Positions 9,713-19,302 are shown, numbered from the stretch's first letter. The stretch: 64,000 nt of DNA from Plasticicumulans acidivorans (GCF_003182095.1 NZ_QGTJ01000010.1:62001-126000); one strand, 5' to 3'. Numbers and translations are program-made. Notes: generated from the letters alone by a model not told the origin.

Positions 9713-10705
9713 TCAGTACTTGGTGATGACGTTTTCCTCGTTCGCCAGCACCTCGGAGCCGGCGCCGACCAGCTTGGCATCGGGCGCGCAGGCGACGTGG
9801 AGGTTCTTGTCCGGGTAGGGCAGGGCGTGCAGGAAGGCGCGCATGCAGTTCAGGCGGGCGCGCTTTTTGTCGTCGGACTTGATCACCGTCCACGGCGCAT
9901 CGGCGGTGTCGGTGTGGAAGAACATCGCCTTCTTCGCCTCGGTGTAGTCGTCCCACATGTCGAGCGACTTGATGTCGATCGGCGACAGCTTCCAGTGCTT
10001 GAGCGGATCGTCGCGGCGCGAGATGAAGCGGCGCAGCTGCTCCTCGCGGCTGACCGAGAACCAGAACTTGAACAGGTGCACGCCGCTGTTGACCAGCATG
10101 CGTTCGAGCTGTGGCGTCTGGCGCATGAATTCGAGGTATTCCATCGGCGAGCAAAAGTTCATCACCCGCTCGACGCCAGCGCGGTTGTACCAGGAGCGGT
10201 CGAAGAACACCATTTCGCCGGAGGTCGGCAGGTGGTTGATATAGCGCTGGAAATACCACTGCCCGCGCTCGGTGTCGGAGGGTTTTTCGAGGGCGACCAC
10301 GCGTGCGCCGCGCGGGTTGAGGTGCTCCATGAAGCGCTTGATGGTGCCGCCCTTGCCAGCGGCATCGCGGCCCTCGAACAGCACGACGATCTTCTGCCCG
10401 GTGTCCTTGACCCAGCTCTGCACCTTCAGCAGCTCGATCTGCAGCCTGGCCTTCTGCGCCTCGTATTCGCCGCGGCGCATGCGCTGGCGGTAGGGGTAAC
10501 TCTGCGGCAGCGGCGCGACGTCGCTGTCTTCATTGCTGCCGCTCGGCGCGTGGGCGACACGCAGCGCCATCGGCGCGTGGCTGACGGACTCGATCTCGGC
10601 GGCCGCCTGCGGGTTGGGGGTGTCGTCCGTGGTCGCTTCGGCGGCCGCGTCGGCTTCTGGCGGGATGGCGACGTCCTCGTCGCGCGGAGTTTCGAGCTCG
10701 GTCAA
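9713..10705 (-). CDS. ppk2: Polyphosphate kinase 2
   Basis: PPK2 uses polyphosphate to phosphorylate nucleotides (typically NDP to NTP in class I) in the cytosol. In 330 residues the Walker A loop is GRDAAGKGG (about 112-120), Walker B is FFDRSWYNR (about 167-175), and the lid region contains SRRDDPLKHWKLS. Residues 1-70 form an acidic, Ala/Pro-rich extension without recognisable motif. The start is an uncommon TTG at 10705. It is supported by an AGAGGA ribosome site 8 nt upstream and by the lack of another start with a good site. It converges with the upstream operon. Confidence 0.95.
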   Translation of the reverse strand: MTELETPRDEDVAIPPEADAAAEATTDDTPNPQAAAEIESVSHAPMALRVAHAPSGSNEDSDVAPLPQSYPYRQRMRRGEYEAQKARLQIELLKVQSWVKDTGQKIVVLFEGRDAAGKGGTIKRFMEHLNPRGARVVALEKPSDTERGQWYFQRYINHLPTSGEMVFFDRSWYNRAGVERVMNFCSPMEYLEFMRQTPQLERMLVNSGVHLFKFWFSVSREEQLRRFISRRDDPLKHWKLSPIDIKSLDMWDDYTEAKKAMFFHTDTADAPWTVIKSDDKKRARLNCMRAFLHALPYPDKNLHVACAPDAKLVGAGSEVLANEENVITKY

Positions 10706-10792
10706 TTTTGCGTCCTCTGTGACAGGTGCATGACACAGGCTAGACCCTCGCGCACGACTTGCGGCATGAGGCGCATCAACGCGCCGGCCGCC

Positions 10793-11131
10793 TCAGTCTT
10801 CCGGCCGGCCGCTGGCGCGCTCGACACGGGCGATGCGCAGTTCGTAGTCGAGGTACCAGTGTTCGCGGCCGCGCTGCTGCGCGACGCGGTGCTCGACCTG
10901 CTCGCGCCAGGCGGTGATGTCTTCCAGCGTGCGCCAGTAGGAGACGGTGATACCGAAGCCGTCGTCGCCGCGTGCACTCTCGACGCCGAGGAATCCCGGC
11001 TGCTGCGCGGCCAGTTCGAGCATGCGCGTGGCGGTTTCGCTGTAGCCGTGGGAGCCGGCGCTGCGCTGCGAGGAGAAGATCACCGCGTAGTACGGCGGCT
11101 GCGGCGTGCGGGCGAAGGTGGATCCGCTCAT
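10793..11131 (-). CDS. Antibiotic biosynthesis monooxygenase (ABM) domain protein
   Basis: A 112-residue ferredoxin-like alpha+beta barrel protein. The segment YYAVIFSSQRSA opens the first strand, and TVSYWRTLEDITAWREQVEH is the typical core of the ABM/YgiN-like family. The C-terminus DYELRIARVERA forms the last strand. Many members are dimeric heme- or quinone-handling enzymes and others are of unknown function; a specific reaction cannot be assigned. The start ATG at 11131 is chosen over an in-frame start 81 nt upstream that would add a basic, non-family leader. It is 87 nt upstream of ppk2 on the same strand. Confidence 0.82.
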   Translation of the reverse strand: MSGSTFARTPQPPYYAVIFSSQRSAGSHGYSETATRMLELAAQQPGFLGVESARGDDGFGITVSYWRTLEDITAWREQVEHRVAQQRGREHWYLDYELRIARVERASGRPED

Positions 11132-11400
11132 GGCGAGGCTCTCTGCTGGCAGTGGAAACGACAGCCTAGCGGGAACGTGTGGCGCTGATGAAACTGAGCG
11201 CAGCCGCCGCACCCGTTGGTGAGGCTGCGAAACTGCGCCGGATCGACGCTGGCCGCCATGGTGACGGCGGAGCGATCAGGAGCGGCAGCAGGAGATGCAG
11301 GCGGCAAAACCGGCGGCGAGCGCGGATGCGGGCGCGGCGGGCAGGATCAGCCTTTTCTGCATGCCGTGACGCTGCCGAGCACGACTGCACAGGCCGGTGC

Positions 11401-12030
11401 TCAGGCGTCGGCGGCGAGGGCCTGCAGTATCAGCGTCAGCGCCGTGCGCGTCATCGCCAGCGGCATGAACGGTGTTTCCGGCCAGTGGGTTTGCGCCTGC
11501 ACCGGCAGCGGCGGAATGTGGATGAAGCCGCAGCGGCGGGCTGGCGCCTGCTGCGCTGACAGATGCAGGGCCAGGTAGAGCAGCTGGTTGCACAGGTAAT
11601 TGCCGGCGTGGTTCGAGCACACCGCCGGAATGCCTTCGGCGTTGAGGCGATCGGCCAGCTGCTCCTGTCGCGGCAGCGTGCTCCAGTACGCCGCCGGACC
11701 GTCGGTGACGATGCGCTCGCCGCGCGGCAGCGCGCCGTCATTGTCGGGGAGCGTGAAGTCGAGCAGGTTGCTCGCCAGGCGTTCGAAGCCGATGCGGTTG
11801 CGCCCGCGCGCCTGACCGACGAACACGCAGTACTGCGGCGTGCAGCGGCTCCACAGTTCGAGCAGCGCCGGCTGCAGCCGTGCGCAGCTCAGCGGCAGCA
11901 CCGCGTAGTGCAGCGTCGCCGGCAGTGTCTGCAGCGCCGCCGGCGGCTCCTCGCGCAGCGATTCGACGAGGATGCGCGAGGCGTTCAGTTCGTCGGCGGC
12001 GGCTTCGAAGCCGGTGAGCAGGATGTTCAT
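11401..12030 (-). CDS. Pyroglutamyl-peptidase I family protein (C15)
   Basis: Cytosolic cysteine peptidase family that removes N-terminal pyroglutamate. All three catalytic residues appear: Glu in IGFERLASNL, Cys in SNHAGNYLCNQLLY, and His in CGFIHIPPLP. The N-terminus MNILLTGFEAAADELNASR matches the family's GFEPF-type opening, although the Pro-Phe is replaced. The length (209 residues) is normal. The divergence of the opening motif leaves some doubt about true pyroglutamate specificity. It lies 77 nt downstream of the DUF4157 gene on the same strand and could be co-transcribed. Confidence 0.85.
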   Translation of the reverse strand: MNILLTGFEAAADELNASRILVESLREEPPAALQTLPATLHYAVLPLSCARLQPALLELWSRCTPQYCVFVGQARGRNRIGFERLASNLLDFTLPDNDGALPRGERIVTDGPAAYWSTLPRQEQLADRLNAEGIPAVCSNHAGNYLCNQLLYLALHLSAQQAPARRCGFIHIPPLPVQAQTHWPETPFMPLAMTRTALTLILQALAADA

Positions 12031-12107
12031 GGCGTCAGGATGTTCATGTGATCTGCCTCTGTGGACGCTCCGGTCCGGCGGGTCGCCGCGTCACGCTGCC
12101 GGCGCGC

Positions 12108-13679
12108 TCAGTCCTCGATGCGGTAGGCGCGCGAGCCGCGGCCCCATTTGCCGATGAACTCGAACCAGCTTGGTTTTGCGGCGATCTGCGGGTCGAAGAT
12201 GATCAGGCGGCCATCCTGCTTGACCGTGGCGCGCACCACGTGTTTCAGCGTGGCGGTGCTTTCGCCGCCGAACACCAGATAGTGGCCCGGGGTCAGCCGG
12301 TTGGCGCCGAGATCGTAGGCCTGCTGCGACAGCGGTTTACCGGTGGCGCGCTCGAAGTAGTTCCGCGCGCTCTGCAGGTTGATGTCGCGTCCGCTCAGCA
12401 TGTTCGAGGTTTCGCCGTACTCGGCGGCGAGGCGTTCCTCGGTCCACAGCTCCTTGGTCAGCCGCGTTTTCTCGACGGCGCTGACGCAGCCCAGGCAGTT
12501 GTTCGGTACCGCGCCGGCGCGCACGCCGGGCAGCTCCAGTTCGCGGCTCGGATTGAACCACGGCTCGCGCAGACGGCCGGCGACGCTGGCCAGTTCATCA
12601 CCGCCGATGTGCGCCGCCTCCTTGCGCGCGAACATGCGCGCCCCGCCGCGCAGCAGCGCACCGGCACCACGGCCGGCGAGGCCGACCAGCGGCACCCAGT
12701 CGAGCGGCCCGAGCCCTTCCGACTCGATCGGCGCCTCGGCGATGTGCACGTCGACGACCTTACCGTAGCGGTCCATCGTCACCCGCCAGCCGAGGTTGTC
12801 GGTGCCATAGCGCACCACGTAGCCGACGATCTCGCTCTGGCCGACATAGGGGCTCTGCAGCACCGGCACGACATAATTGATCTTCTCGCCGCGGTAGCTC
12901 TGCTTGGTGTAGCCCTTGAGCAGGTAGCTGGCGAACTCCGCCGACTCGTCATCGGGCAGGTAGTTGAGGATGTTGAGCGCCTGATTGGCCGAAGCCGCGC
13001 CCGGCGTGAAGCGCCGGCCGAAGTCCACGCCGCTGTGCTGGATGCCGCGCGGCGCGCCGTGGCAGGCGCCGCTCGGGCAGCGCTCGCCGCGTATCAACGG
13101 CCAGTCCCGCTCGGCGCCGGGCTGCGGCTGGCGCTGCAGCAGCGTCGGCGCCACGCTCGGGGCGCCGATGGCCGGTGGCGTGGTGCCGCGGCCGAGCGCT
13201 GCGGCACTGCGCTCGGCCTGGGCTTCCTGGGCCGAGTCGGCCGCTGCGAGCGTGTAGCCGGTGTCCGCCCGCCCGCTGCGCGACTGCAGCGTATGCGTGA
13301 GCTCGTGGGCGAGCAGCGCGCGGCCGGTGCGGCTGTGCGGTGCGTAGCGGCCGGCAGCGAACACGATGTGCTGGCCGGCGCTGAAGGCCTCGGCGCGCAG
13401 CGCACGTGCGGCGCGGTCGGCCTGCGCATCGGTATGCACGCGCACCGCGCCGAGCCCGTGACCGAAGCGCTGCTCCATCAACTCGCGCGCGCCGGCTTCC
13501 AGCGGCGCGCCCGGCTGATGCAGCGCGCTGCCGACCGCCTCGGCGTGACAGCGCGGGCAGTGGCCGCCGCAGGGGCAGGCATGCGCCCGCGACGGCGCCG
13601 TCATCGAGGCGGCCGGCGTCGGGCGGGGCGTGCCGCCGCGCCGCCCGGTGCCGGGCTGAGCATGGGCGAGGTTGTACAT
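12108..13679 (-). CDS. DUF4157 (eCIS core) protein with C-terminal papain-like domain
   Basis: A 523-residue multidomain protein. Residues 33-45 hold a Cys cluster (C35, C37, C41, C44) that looks like a zinc knuckle. Residues 55-135 are the DUF4157 / eCIS core domain, with the metalloprotease-like HELTH at 125-129. The middle (about 215-320) is unassigned. Residues about 390-523 contain NNCLGCVSAVEK (C395, C398), LKHVVRA (H480) and IIFDPQ (D496). That order and spacing match papain-fold peptidase or deamidase toxin domains of polymorphic toxins. This resembles contractile-injection or secreted-effector cargo with a toxic tip; that role is inferred. It is 83 nt downstream of the TIR-like gene on the same strand. 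No sheath, tube or baseplate genes are nearby. The C-terminal activity is unproven. Confidence 0.78.
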   Translation of the reverse strand: MYNLAHAQPGTGRRGGTPRPTPAASMTAPSRAHACPCGGHCPRCHAEAVGSALHQPGAPLEAGARELMEQRFGHGLGAVRVHTDAQADRAARALRAEAFSAGQHIVFAAGRYAPHSRTGRALLAHELTHTLQSRSGRADTGYTLAAADSAQEAQAERSAAALGRGTTPPAIGAPSVAPTLLQRQPQPGAERDWPLIRGERCPSGACHGAPRGIQHSGVDFGRRFTPGAASANQALNILNYLPDDESAEFASYLLKGYTKQSYRGEKINYVVPVLQSPYVGQSEIVGYVVRYGTDNLGWRVTMDRYGKVVDVHIAEAPIESEGLGPLDWVPLVGLAGRGAGALLRGGARMFARKEAAHIGGDELASVAGRLREPWFNPSRELELPGVRAGAVPNNCLGCVSAVEKTRLTKELWTEERLAAEYGETSNMLSGRDINLQSARNYFERATGKPLSQQAYDLGANRLTPGHYLVFGGESTATLKHVVRATVKQDGRLIIFDPQIAAKPSWFEFIGKWGRGSRAYRIED

Positions 13680-13762
13680 CGCGCATCCCCCTGCGTGCGG
13701 ACTCGGAGGCTCCGGCTCGCCCGGCCGCACGCGTTCCGGGGGGCTGGTGGTGCGCCCGGCGC

Positions 13763-14419
13763 TCAGCCGCCGAGTTTCGCCCCGAGCGCGAAAGCGCCGC
13801 CGACGAGCGTCGCCGCGGCGATCAGCACCGACCACAGCTGCGCCGGTTTCAGCTCGCCGAGCAGCTGGGCGACGCTGCGCTCGCCGGGGTTGGCCGCCAC
13901 GCTGGCGGGCGCCAGCGCGGCGCGGGGCATGGGCGGCTTGAGCTTGGCTTTCCAGCTCGACAGCACGCCGTTGAATACCGGTGTGGCGAGCGCGGCCGGG
14001 TCGAGGCGCACGCTCTGCACATACCAGTCGAAGCCTGTTTCCAGCAGGCCGTCGGCGCGCACGCCGTCCTCGACCAGCACCAGCAGCGGATAGCCGCGGC
14101 TGTAGGCCAGTGCCGCCTCGATCTGGTTCCACGGCGTCGCCAGCTTGACGTCGGCGAGCGCCGCTTCCTGCACGCCGCCGCGTTTTTCCACGCCGTGGTC
14201 GATGTGCAGCCGTTCCAGCGCGATGACCACCACACCGGCGCAGCGGTCGAGCAGCTCGGTCACTGCGCGAAACGGCGATTCGGAGCTGAAGCTGTTGCGG
14301 CCAACGGTGTGCGGCACCAGGCCCTCGGCGCGCAGGCGCTCTTCGACGGCGCGCACGAAGGCTTCCTGTGCGGCAGTGGCGGTGCTGCCGACGCTGACGA
14401 ATACCGGGGTGTCGGGCAT
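13763..14419 (-). CDS. TIR/deoxyribosyltransferase-like protein with C-terminal TM helix
   Basis: A 218-residue protein. Residues 5-120 read as a Rossmannoid alpha/beta domain: PVFVSVGSTATAAQEAFVRA, a middle strand CAGVVVIALER, then TPWNQIEAALAYSRGYPLLV. The last segment places a Glu (E101) where nucleoside 2-deoxyribosyltransferase-like and TIR-like enzymes keep the catalytic Glu that attacks N-glycosidic bonds. Residues about 195-214 form one hydrophobic helix, so the protein is probably tail-anchored to the inner membrane. It is the first gene of a two-gene unit with the DUF4157 protein. A nucleotide- or NAD-directed role, perhaps in immunity, is inference; it could also be a binding-only domain. 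Confidence 0.6.
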   Translation of the reverse strand: MPDTPVFVSVGSTATAAQEAFVRAVEERLRAEGLVPHTVGRNSFSSESPFRAVTELLDRCAGVVVIALERLHIDHGVEKRGGVQEAALADVKLATPWNQIEAALAYSRGYPLLVLVEDGVRADGLLETGFDWYVQSVRLDPAALATPVFNGVLSSWKAKLKPPMPRAALAPASVAANPGERSVAQLLGELKPAQLWSVLIAAATLVGGAFALGAKLGG

Positions 14420-14964
14420 CGGCGCGGTCTCCGGCGGAGCAGGCGGGCTGCGGGCATGTTCACCGCCCGCAGGCGGTCGACATGAGCAAAGGTTTAGACG
14501 GCTTTGCCGCCGACATCAGCTGCGGATCGCCGGCAACTGCCTGCGGCTTGCCGGCGCACCGTAAGGTGGTTCAGACAGTGGTCTCTCTGCGCCTTCCGGC
14601 CCTGCATGGCTGGCGGATCGCAGGCCTTGGCGGCGGTGGCGATGCGAGCGCCGTCGAGGTCGATGCTGGGGCGCATGGCTATCCTCACTGCGCGTCCTCG
14701 AAGCTCCTGCCGCTACGCGGCCGTGTGCGGGCATGACCGACATCCTCAGCCGCTGCGTGGGCGTTGCGCCCGCCCGCCGGTGCCCCGGCCGGGCTGATGG
14801 CCCCGCCATTCCGGTCAGGCGGATGGGCTGCTGCGATGCCTAGCCATTGAACTGCTGCGGGTGCCGCGGACAGTCAGGACAGTACTGCAGCGGGTGTGGC
14901 GAGCGGCCGGGAACGGTGGTCGGTGGCCGCATTGCAGGACCGTCCCGGCCGATGCGGCTGGGTT
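14420..14964. other. 545-nt region without a confident gene
   Basis: Lies between the TIR-like gene start and the 3' end of the 14965-15399 gene. Several short open frames exist on both strands but none has family features, a good ribosome site or balanced composition. The only notable item is a 29-codon minus-strand frame (14840-14929) ending in a Cys-Pro-rich tail with CPDCPRH, which resembles a metal-binding knuckle. I see no tRNA, repeat or clear promoter. Confidence 0.5.
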
Positions 14965-15399
14965 TCAGGCCGGCGCGCGGGCGTGCTGCAGCCGCCGGCG
15001 CACGGCAGCGCCGGCACAGACGGCGAGCGGCAGTTCGAGCAGTCCCCAGACCACGGTGAACAGCGCGACCCGCGGCGTGACATAGCCTGCGAGCAGCATC
15101 CCCCACTGCACCCAGGCCCAGACCAGGAACCAGACGATCAGGCCGGCTACCACCGCGGCTACCAGTGGCCGCGGGAATGCACTCTGCAGCACGCCGGCGA
15201 GCCAGACCGCGAAGCCGCCGAGCAGCAGCAGTTTGAGCAGGCCCTGCGCAGCCACCGCGGGGCCGGGCTGCGGCAGCTCGAAACGGGCGAACAGTTCGGC
15301 CCAGTCACCGGCCAGCAGGGTCAGATTGAGCACGGCCTCGCCAAGGACGATCAGCAGACCGGTGGTGATGCCGCCGGCGAGCAGGGGGAACAGATGCAT
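14965..15399 (-). CDS. Hypothetical four-helix membrane protein
   Basis: 144 residues with four hydrophobic stretches (about 3-27, 50-69, 75-98 and 104-128), a short acidic loop after the first helix and a basic C-terminus (VRRRLQHARAPA), predicting an inner-membrane protein. No family motif is recognised. The start ATG at 15399 is preferred because it places the first helix at the N-terminus; the upstream in-frame extension is Arg-rich and unlike protein. It stands alone on the minus strand, 241 nt from the SEC-C gene. Function is unknown. Confidence 0.65.
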   Translation of the reverse strand: MHLFPLLAGGITTGLLIVLGEAVLNLTLLAGDWAELFARFELPQPGPAVAAQGLLKLLLLGGFAVWLAGVLQSAFPRPLVAAVVAGLIVWFLVWAWVQWGMLLAGYVTPRVALFTVVWGLLELPLAVCAGAAVRRRLQHARAPA

Positions 15400-15640
15400 G
15401 CGCAGACTCCGCTGGTGGACAACGGCCGCCGCCGCGAGCCGGCGGCCCGGGCGTCGGGGATGGCGAACGCGGCGTCCGTTGCACCTCGGCACGAGCGGGC
15501 ACCGCCGCTGCTCAGTCGCACGGCGCGGCGAAGGCTGTCTGTGAGCGCCGGCACAGGCTGCGCCGCGCGTCACTCGCCGGCTGCGGCGGTGCCGGCGGGT
15601 GGGCGGTCGGTGCCGGCGTATTCAGCGGCCGGCCGGTGCT

Positions 15641-16420
15641 TCAGTCGTCGTTCGCGGCGGCGCCGCAGCACTTCTTGTATTTCTTGCCGCTGCCACAGGG
15701 GCAGGGGTCGTTGCGGCCGATTTTCTCGCTGCGGATCGGCGTCTGGCCGCTGGCGTAGCCGGCGTCGTCGCGCGCCGGGCCGTTCAGCGAGTCGATCAGC
15801 AGCACGGCGGCGCCGAGCGAGTCGATCAGCTCCTCGATGCGCTCCGGCGTCAGCGCGGCGATTTCCTCGCGCACCATCGGCGGCAGGTCCTGTTCGTCGG
15901 CTTCGATGCCGCCGGCTTCCTGGGCGTCGTGGATCGCGCGGTAGCACAGCGTCACGATCGGTTCGAGCGCCAGGCGCAGCGGTGCGTCGCGCTCGGGGTC
16001 ATCGGTGACCGGTTCGCCGGCGAGCGCTTCCTGCCAGGGTTCGCTGCTGTCGACGGCGTCCATGAAGCCGAGCACCCAGTCCTCATAGAGCGTGAACGGC
16101 TGGCCGTCCTCGTCTTCGGCGACGAACAGCAGCGGCAGGAATTCCTCGGCCATGTTGAGGTCAGCCTCGATCTCCAGCCACATGCGCCCGAGCAGTGCGC
16201 GGATGCGCCGTTCCTCGCGCTCGTTGGCGAACTCGGCATCGGCGAGGACTTCGTCGATGGCATCGGCGAAGCCGAGCGGCGCCGGGCCGCACTGCTCGGC
16301 GGTGAAGAAGCCGTGGGCCGAACCGAGCGTCAGCGTGCCGCGTTCGGCCTCGGCCTGCTCACTGAGGAAACGGTCGAGTTCGTCCAGCTCGGCATCGTTA
16401 AGTGGCTGAAATTCGGTCAT
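15641..16420 (-). CDS. UPF0149/YecA family protein with C-terminal SEC-C zinc motif
   Basis: 259 residues. Most of the protein is the acidic, helical UPF0149 (YgfB/YecA) fold, recognised by [14 protein letters not shown] and [13 protein letters not shown]. The last 25 residues carry the SEC-C metal-binding motif [19 protein letters not shown], which in SecA and YecA binds zinc or iron and contacts SecB or ribosomes. A role in protein handling is plausible from these domains. It is divergent from the large Hsp70 gene with a 121-nt spacer, so both may share a control region. Confidence 0.9.
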   Translation of the reverse strand: MTEFQPLNDAELDELDRFLSEQAEAERGTLTLGSAHGFFTAEQCGPAPLGFADAIDEVLADAEFANEREERRIRALLGRMWLEIEADLNMAEEFLPLLFVAEDEDGQPFTLYEDWVLGFMDAVDSSEPWQEALAGEPVTDDPERDAPLRLALEPIVTLCYRAIHDAQEAGGIEADEQDLPPMVREEIAALTPERIEELIDSLGAAVLLIDSLNGPARDDAGYASGQTPIRSEKIGRNDPCPCGSGKKYKKCCGAAANDD

Positions 16421-16503
16421 GACGGCGCACCCAGCGCGGTGATTGGGCCGGGAATCATTGGCCCGAAAGATGTCGCTTGCAAGCGCGCCGCGTGCCGCCC
16501 CCG

Positions 16504-16509
16504 TACAAT
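16504..16509 (+). promoter_or_regulatory. Candidate -10 element upstream of the large Hsp70 gene
   Basis: TACAAT lies 32 nt before the Hsp70 start. A TTGCAA lies at 16477-16482, but the 21-nt spacer is longer than usual, so the -35 assignment is weak. A purine-rich ribosome site (CAGGGAGAA, 16527-16535) follows. Confidence 0.45.
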
Positions 16510-16541
16510 GCGCGGCCTTTGCGCGCAGGGAGAACGTCCGC

Positions 16542-19265
16542 ATGTCCCGTTATCTGGTCGGCATCGACCTCGGTACCACGCACACCCTGGTGGCCTGTGC
16601 CGACACCCTGGCGGCGACGCCGGAAATCGAACTGTTCGCGCTCGAACAGCTGGTGGCACCGGGCGAGGTGGCGGCGCGGCCGCTGCTGGCCTCGATGCGC
16701 TACCACCCGGCCGCCGGCGAGCTCAACGCCGCTGACCTCGGCCTGCCGTGGGCGGCCTGGGACGGCAGCGCGGTGATCGGTGAACTGGCGCGCGAGCTCG
16801 GCGCCAAGGTGCCGGGGCGGCTGGTCACCAGCGCCAAGAGCTGGCTGTCGCATCCGGGGGTCGACCGCACCGCACCGATCCTGCCGTGGGGCGCGGACGC
16901 CTCGGTGGCGCGCATCTCGCCGCTCGATGCCAGCGCCTCCTACCTGGCTTATGTGCGCGCCGCCTGGGATTACCACCATCCGCAGGCGCCGCTGGCGGCG
17001 CAGGAGATCGTGCTGACGCTGCCGGCCTCCTTCGATGAAGGCGCGCGGCTGCTGACGGTGGAGGCGGCCCGGCGCGCCGGTCTGCCGCAGGTGCGTCTGC
17101 TCGAAGAGCCGCAGGCCGCCTGCTACGACTGGACCGCGCGCCACGCCGAGCAGCTGGTCGCGGCGCTCGCCGACGTGCACCTGCTGCTGGTGGTCGACGT
17201 CGGCGGCGGCACCACCGACCTGACGCTGATCCGCGTCGAGCACGACGATGACGCGCCCAGGCTCACCCGTGTCGCTGTTGGCGAACACCTGATGCTCGGC
17301 GGTGACAACATGGACCTGATGCTGGCGCACGTCGCCGAGCGCCGCCTGCTCGCCGACGGCGAGCGCCTCGGTGCCGGGCAGCTGGCGCAGCTGATCCAGC
17401 AGTGTCGCAACGCCAAAGAGCGGCTGCTGGCCGCCGAGGCGCCCGAGGCGGCGCGCGTCACGCTGCTCGGCGGCGGCAGCCGGCTGATCGGCGCGGCGCG
17501 TTCGGTGAGCTTCAGTCGGGACGAGGTGCGTGAGTGGCTGGTCGAGGGCTTCCTGCCGGTCTGCGCTGCCGACGACCGGCCGAGCGGCCGGCGTGCGGCG
17601 CTGGTCGAATTCGGTCTGCCGTATGCCGCCGATGCGGCGATCACCCGCCACATCGCGGCCTTCCTCGGCCGGCATCAGGTGGCGGCGCGCGCCGCGCTCG
17701 GCGACGCGGCGGACGACGGTCTGGCGCTGCCCGATGGCCTGCTGCTCAACGGCGGCGTGTTCCATGCCCACGCGCTGAGCGCCCGGCTGCTCGACGTGTT
17801 GGCACAGTGGCGCGGCGGCGAGCCGCCGCGGCGGCTGGCCAACGCCGACCCGGATCTGGCGGTCGCCCGCGGTGCGGTGGCGGCGGCGCTGGCACGGCGC
17901 GGCACCGGCGTGCGCATCGGTGGCGGCTCGGCGCGCAGTTACTGCCTGCTGCTCGATGCCGAGGGCGAACAGCGCCAGGCGGTGTGCGTGCTGCCGCGCG
18001 GCAGTGAGGAAGGTCAGGAACTGGCGCTGGCCGGGCGCAGCTTCCGCCTGCGGCTCGGCGAGCCGGTGCACTTCTCGCTGGTGGCCAGCGCCGAGGATCA
18101 GCCGCGCGCCGCCGGCGAGCTGCTGGTGCCGGACATCGCGCTGTACTCGCCGCTGCCGCCGGTGGCGACGGTGCTCGACGGCCACGGCGAGGCGCAGGTG
18201 CAGCTGGTCGCCAGCCTGTCGACGGTCGGCACGCTGGCGCTGGCCTGCGCCGAACTCGGCGGCGCCGAGCGGCGCTGGAATCTGGAATTCCAGCTGCGCG
18301 GCGAGGGGGCCGAGGCGCTGCCGGCGCAGGCGCAGCATCCGCGCTTCGACGAGGCCGCCGACCGCATCCTGCGCTTCTACGGTGGTCGGGCGAAGGATGT
18401 GAACCCGAAGGAGATCAAGTCGCTGCGCGCAGATCTGGAAAAACTGCTCGGCGCGCGCGAGCACTGGGATACGCCGCTGCTGCGCGAGCTCGGCGGCGTG
18501 CTCTGGGAGGGCGCGCGGCGGCGGCGGCGCTCGGCCGATCACGAGCGCCTGTGGTGCTCGCTGATCGGTTACGCGCTGCGCCCCGGCTTTGGCCATGCGC
18601 TCGACGACTGGCGTGTCGCCCAGCTGTGGACGCTGTTCCCGCAGGGCGTGCAGTACGCCGGCGATGCCCAGGTGGTCGCCGAGTGGTGGACGCTGTGGCG
18701 GCGCGTCGCCGGCGGCCTGGGTGAAGCGGCGCAGTGCGCGCTGCTCGACGCTATCGAGCCCGATCTGCCGGCGCTGGCCAAGGGCAGCAAGGCGAAGCCG
18801 GGCACCGACGACCGCATCCGCCTGGCCGGGGCGCTGGAGCGGGTGCCGGCGGCGCGCAAGGTCGCCGTCGGCGAGACGCTGCTGGCGCGGCTCGGTCACA
18901 AGGGCGAGTCGAACCAGACCTGGTGGGCGCTCGGCCGCCTCGGCGCGCGGGTGCCGTTCCACGGCAGCGCGCACGCCGTGGTGCCGGTCGAGGTTGCCGA
19001 GCGCTGGTGCGCGGCGGCACTCGCCGTCGACTGGAAAGCCGCGCCGCCGGCGGCACTCGCCGCGACCCTGCTGGCGCGGCTGAGCGGCGATCGTGCGCGT
19101 GACATCGACGCCGGCCTGCGCGCGCAGGTCGCCGAGCAGCTGCGGGCGACGAAGCAGCCGGAGAACTGGGCGCGGCTGGTCGAGGCCGTCGTCGAACTGG
19201 ATGAAGCCGACCGCAAGCGCGTGTTCGGCGAGGCACTGCCGCCGGGCCTGCGCCTGGCGGACTGA
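16542..19265 (+). CDS. Hsp70 family protein with C-terminal DUF3731-like region (907 aa)
   Basis: A second divergent Hsp70. The phosphate-1 loop is [10 protein letters not shown] (residues 6-15), phosphate-2 is [11 protein letters not shown] near 217-227, and the adenosine-loop equivalent is LNGGVFHAH near 402-410. After a short substrate-binding-like region comes about 300 extra residues (600-907) rich in helices, with landmarks [16 protein letters not shown] and [19 protein letters not shown], fitting the DnaK-related DUF3731 family. The N-terminal half is clearly paralogous to the Hsp70 at 484-2328, including the shared TSAKSWL and LLEEPQAA stretches. The start ATG is chosen because [11 protein letters not shown] aligns with the paralogue. 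The two Hsp70s, with DUF2760, probably act together. Confidence 0.92.
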   Translation: MSRYLVGIDLGTTHTLVACADTLAATPEIELFALEQLVAPGEVAARPLLASMRYHPAAGELNAADLGLPWAAWDGSAVIGELARELGAKVPGRLVTSAKSWLSHPGVDRTAPILPWGADASVARISPLDASASYLAYVRAAWDYHHPQAPLAAQEIVLTLPASFDEGARLLTVEAARRAGLPQVRLLEEPQAACYDWTARHAEQLVAALADVHLLLVVDVGGGTTDLTLIRVEHDDDAPRLTRVAVGEHLMLGGDNMDLMLAHVAERRLLADGERLGAGQLAQLIQQCRNAKERLLAAEAPEAARVTLLGGGSRLIGAARSVSFSRDEVREWLVEGFLPVCAADDRPSGRRAALVEFGLPYAADAAITRHIAAFLGRHQVAARAALGDAADDGLALPDGLLLNGGVFHAHALSARLLDVLAQWRGGEPPRRLANADPDLAVARGAVAAALARRGTGVRIGGGSARSYCLLLDAEGEQRQAVCVLPRGSEEGQELALAGRSFRLRLGEPVHFSLVASAEDQPRAAGELLVPDIALYSPLPPVATVLDGHGEAQVQLVASLSTVGTLALACAELGGAERRWNLEFQLRGEGAEALPAQAQHPRFDEAADRILRFYGGRAKDVNPKEIKSLRADLEKLLGAREHWDTPLLRELGGVLWEGARRRRRSADHERLWCSLIGYALRPGFGHALDDWRVAQLWTLFPQGVQYAGDAQVVAEWWTLWRRVAGGLGEAAQCALLDAIEPDLPALAKGSKAKPGTDDRIRLAGALERVPAARKVAVGETLLARLGHKGESNQTWWALGRLGARVPFHGSAHAVVPVEVAERWCAAALAVDWKAAPPAALAATLLARLSGDRARDIDAGLRAQVAEQLRATKQPENWARLVEAVVELDEADRKRVFGEALPPGLRLAD

Positions 19266-19302
19266 CAGCTGCACCGCGGGTGCGGCGCGAGCGGAGTGGA
19301 TG

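Noticed and set aside
12048..14093. Long open frame on the plus strand opposite the DUF4157 and TIR-like genes
   Set aside because: It is an antisense shadow in very GC-rich DNA; composition is Arg/Ala/His-rich with no family features, while the minus strand shows clear domains.
12108..14419. Complete eCIS locus
   Set aside because: Only cargo-like DUF4157 sequence is present; no structural eCIS genes occur in the window.
16477..16509. Full sigma70 promoter for the large Hsp70 gene
   Set aside because: The -10 is good, but the nearest -35-like TTGCAA is 21 nt away, so only the -10 is listed. No heat-shock sigma32 pattern was clear.
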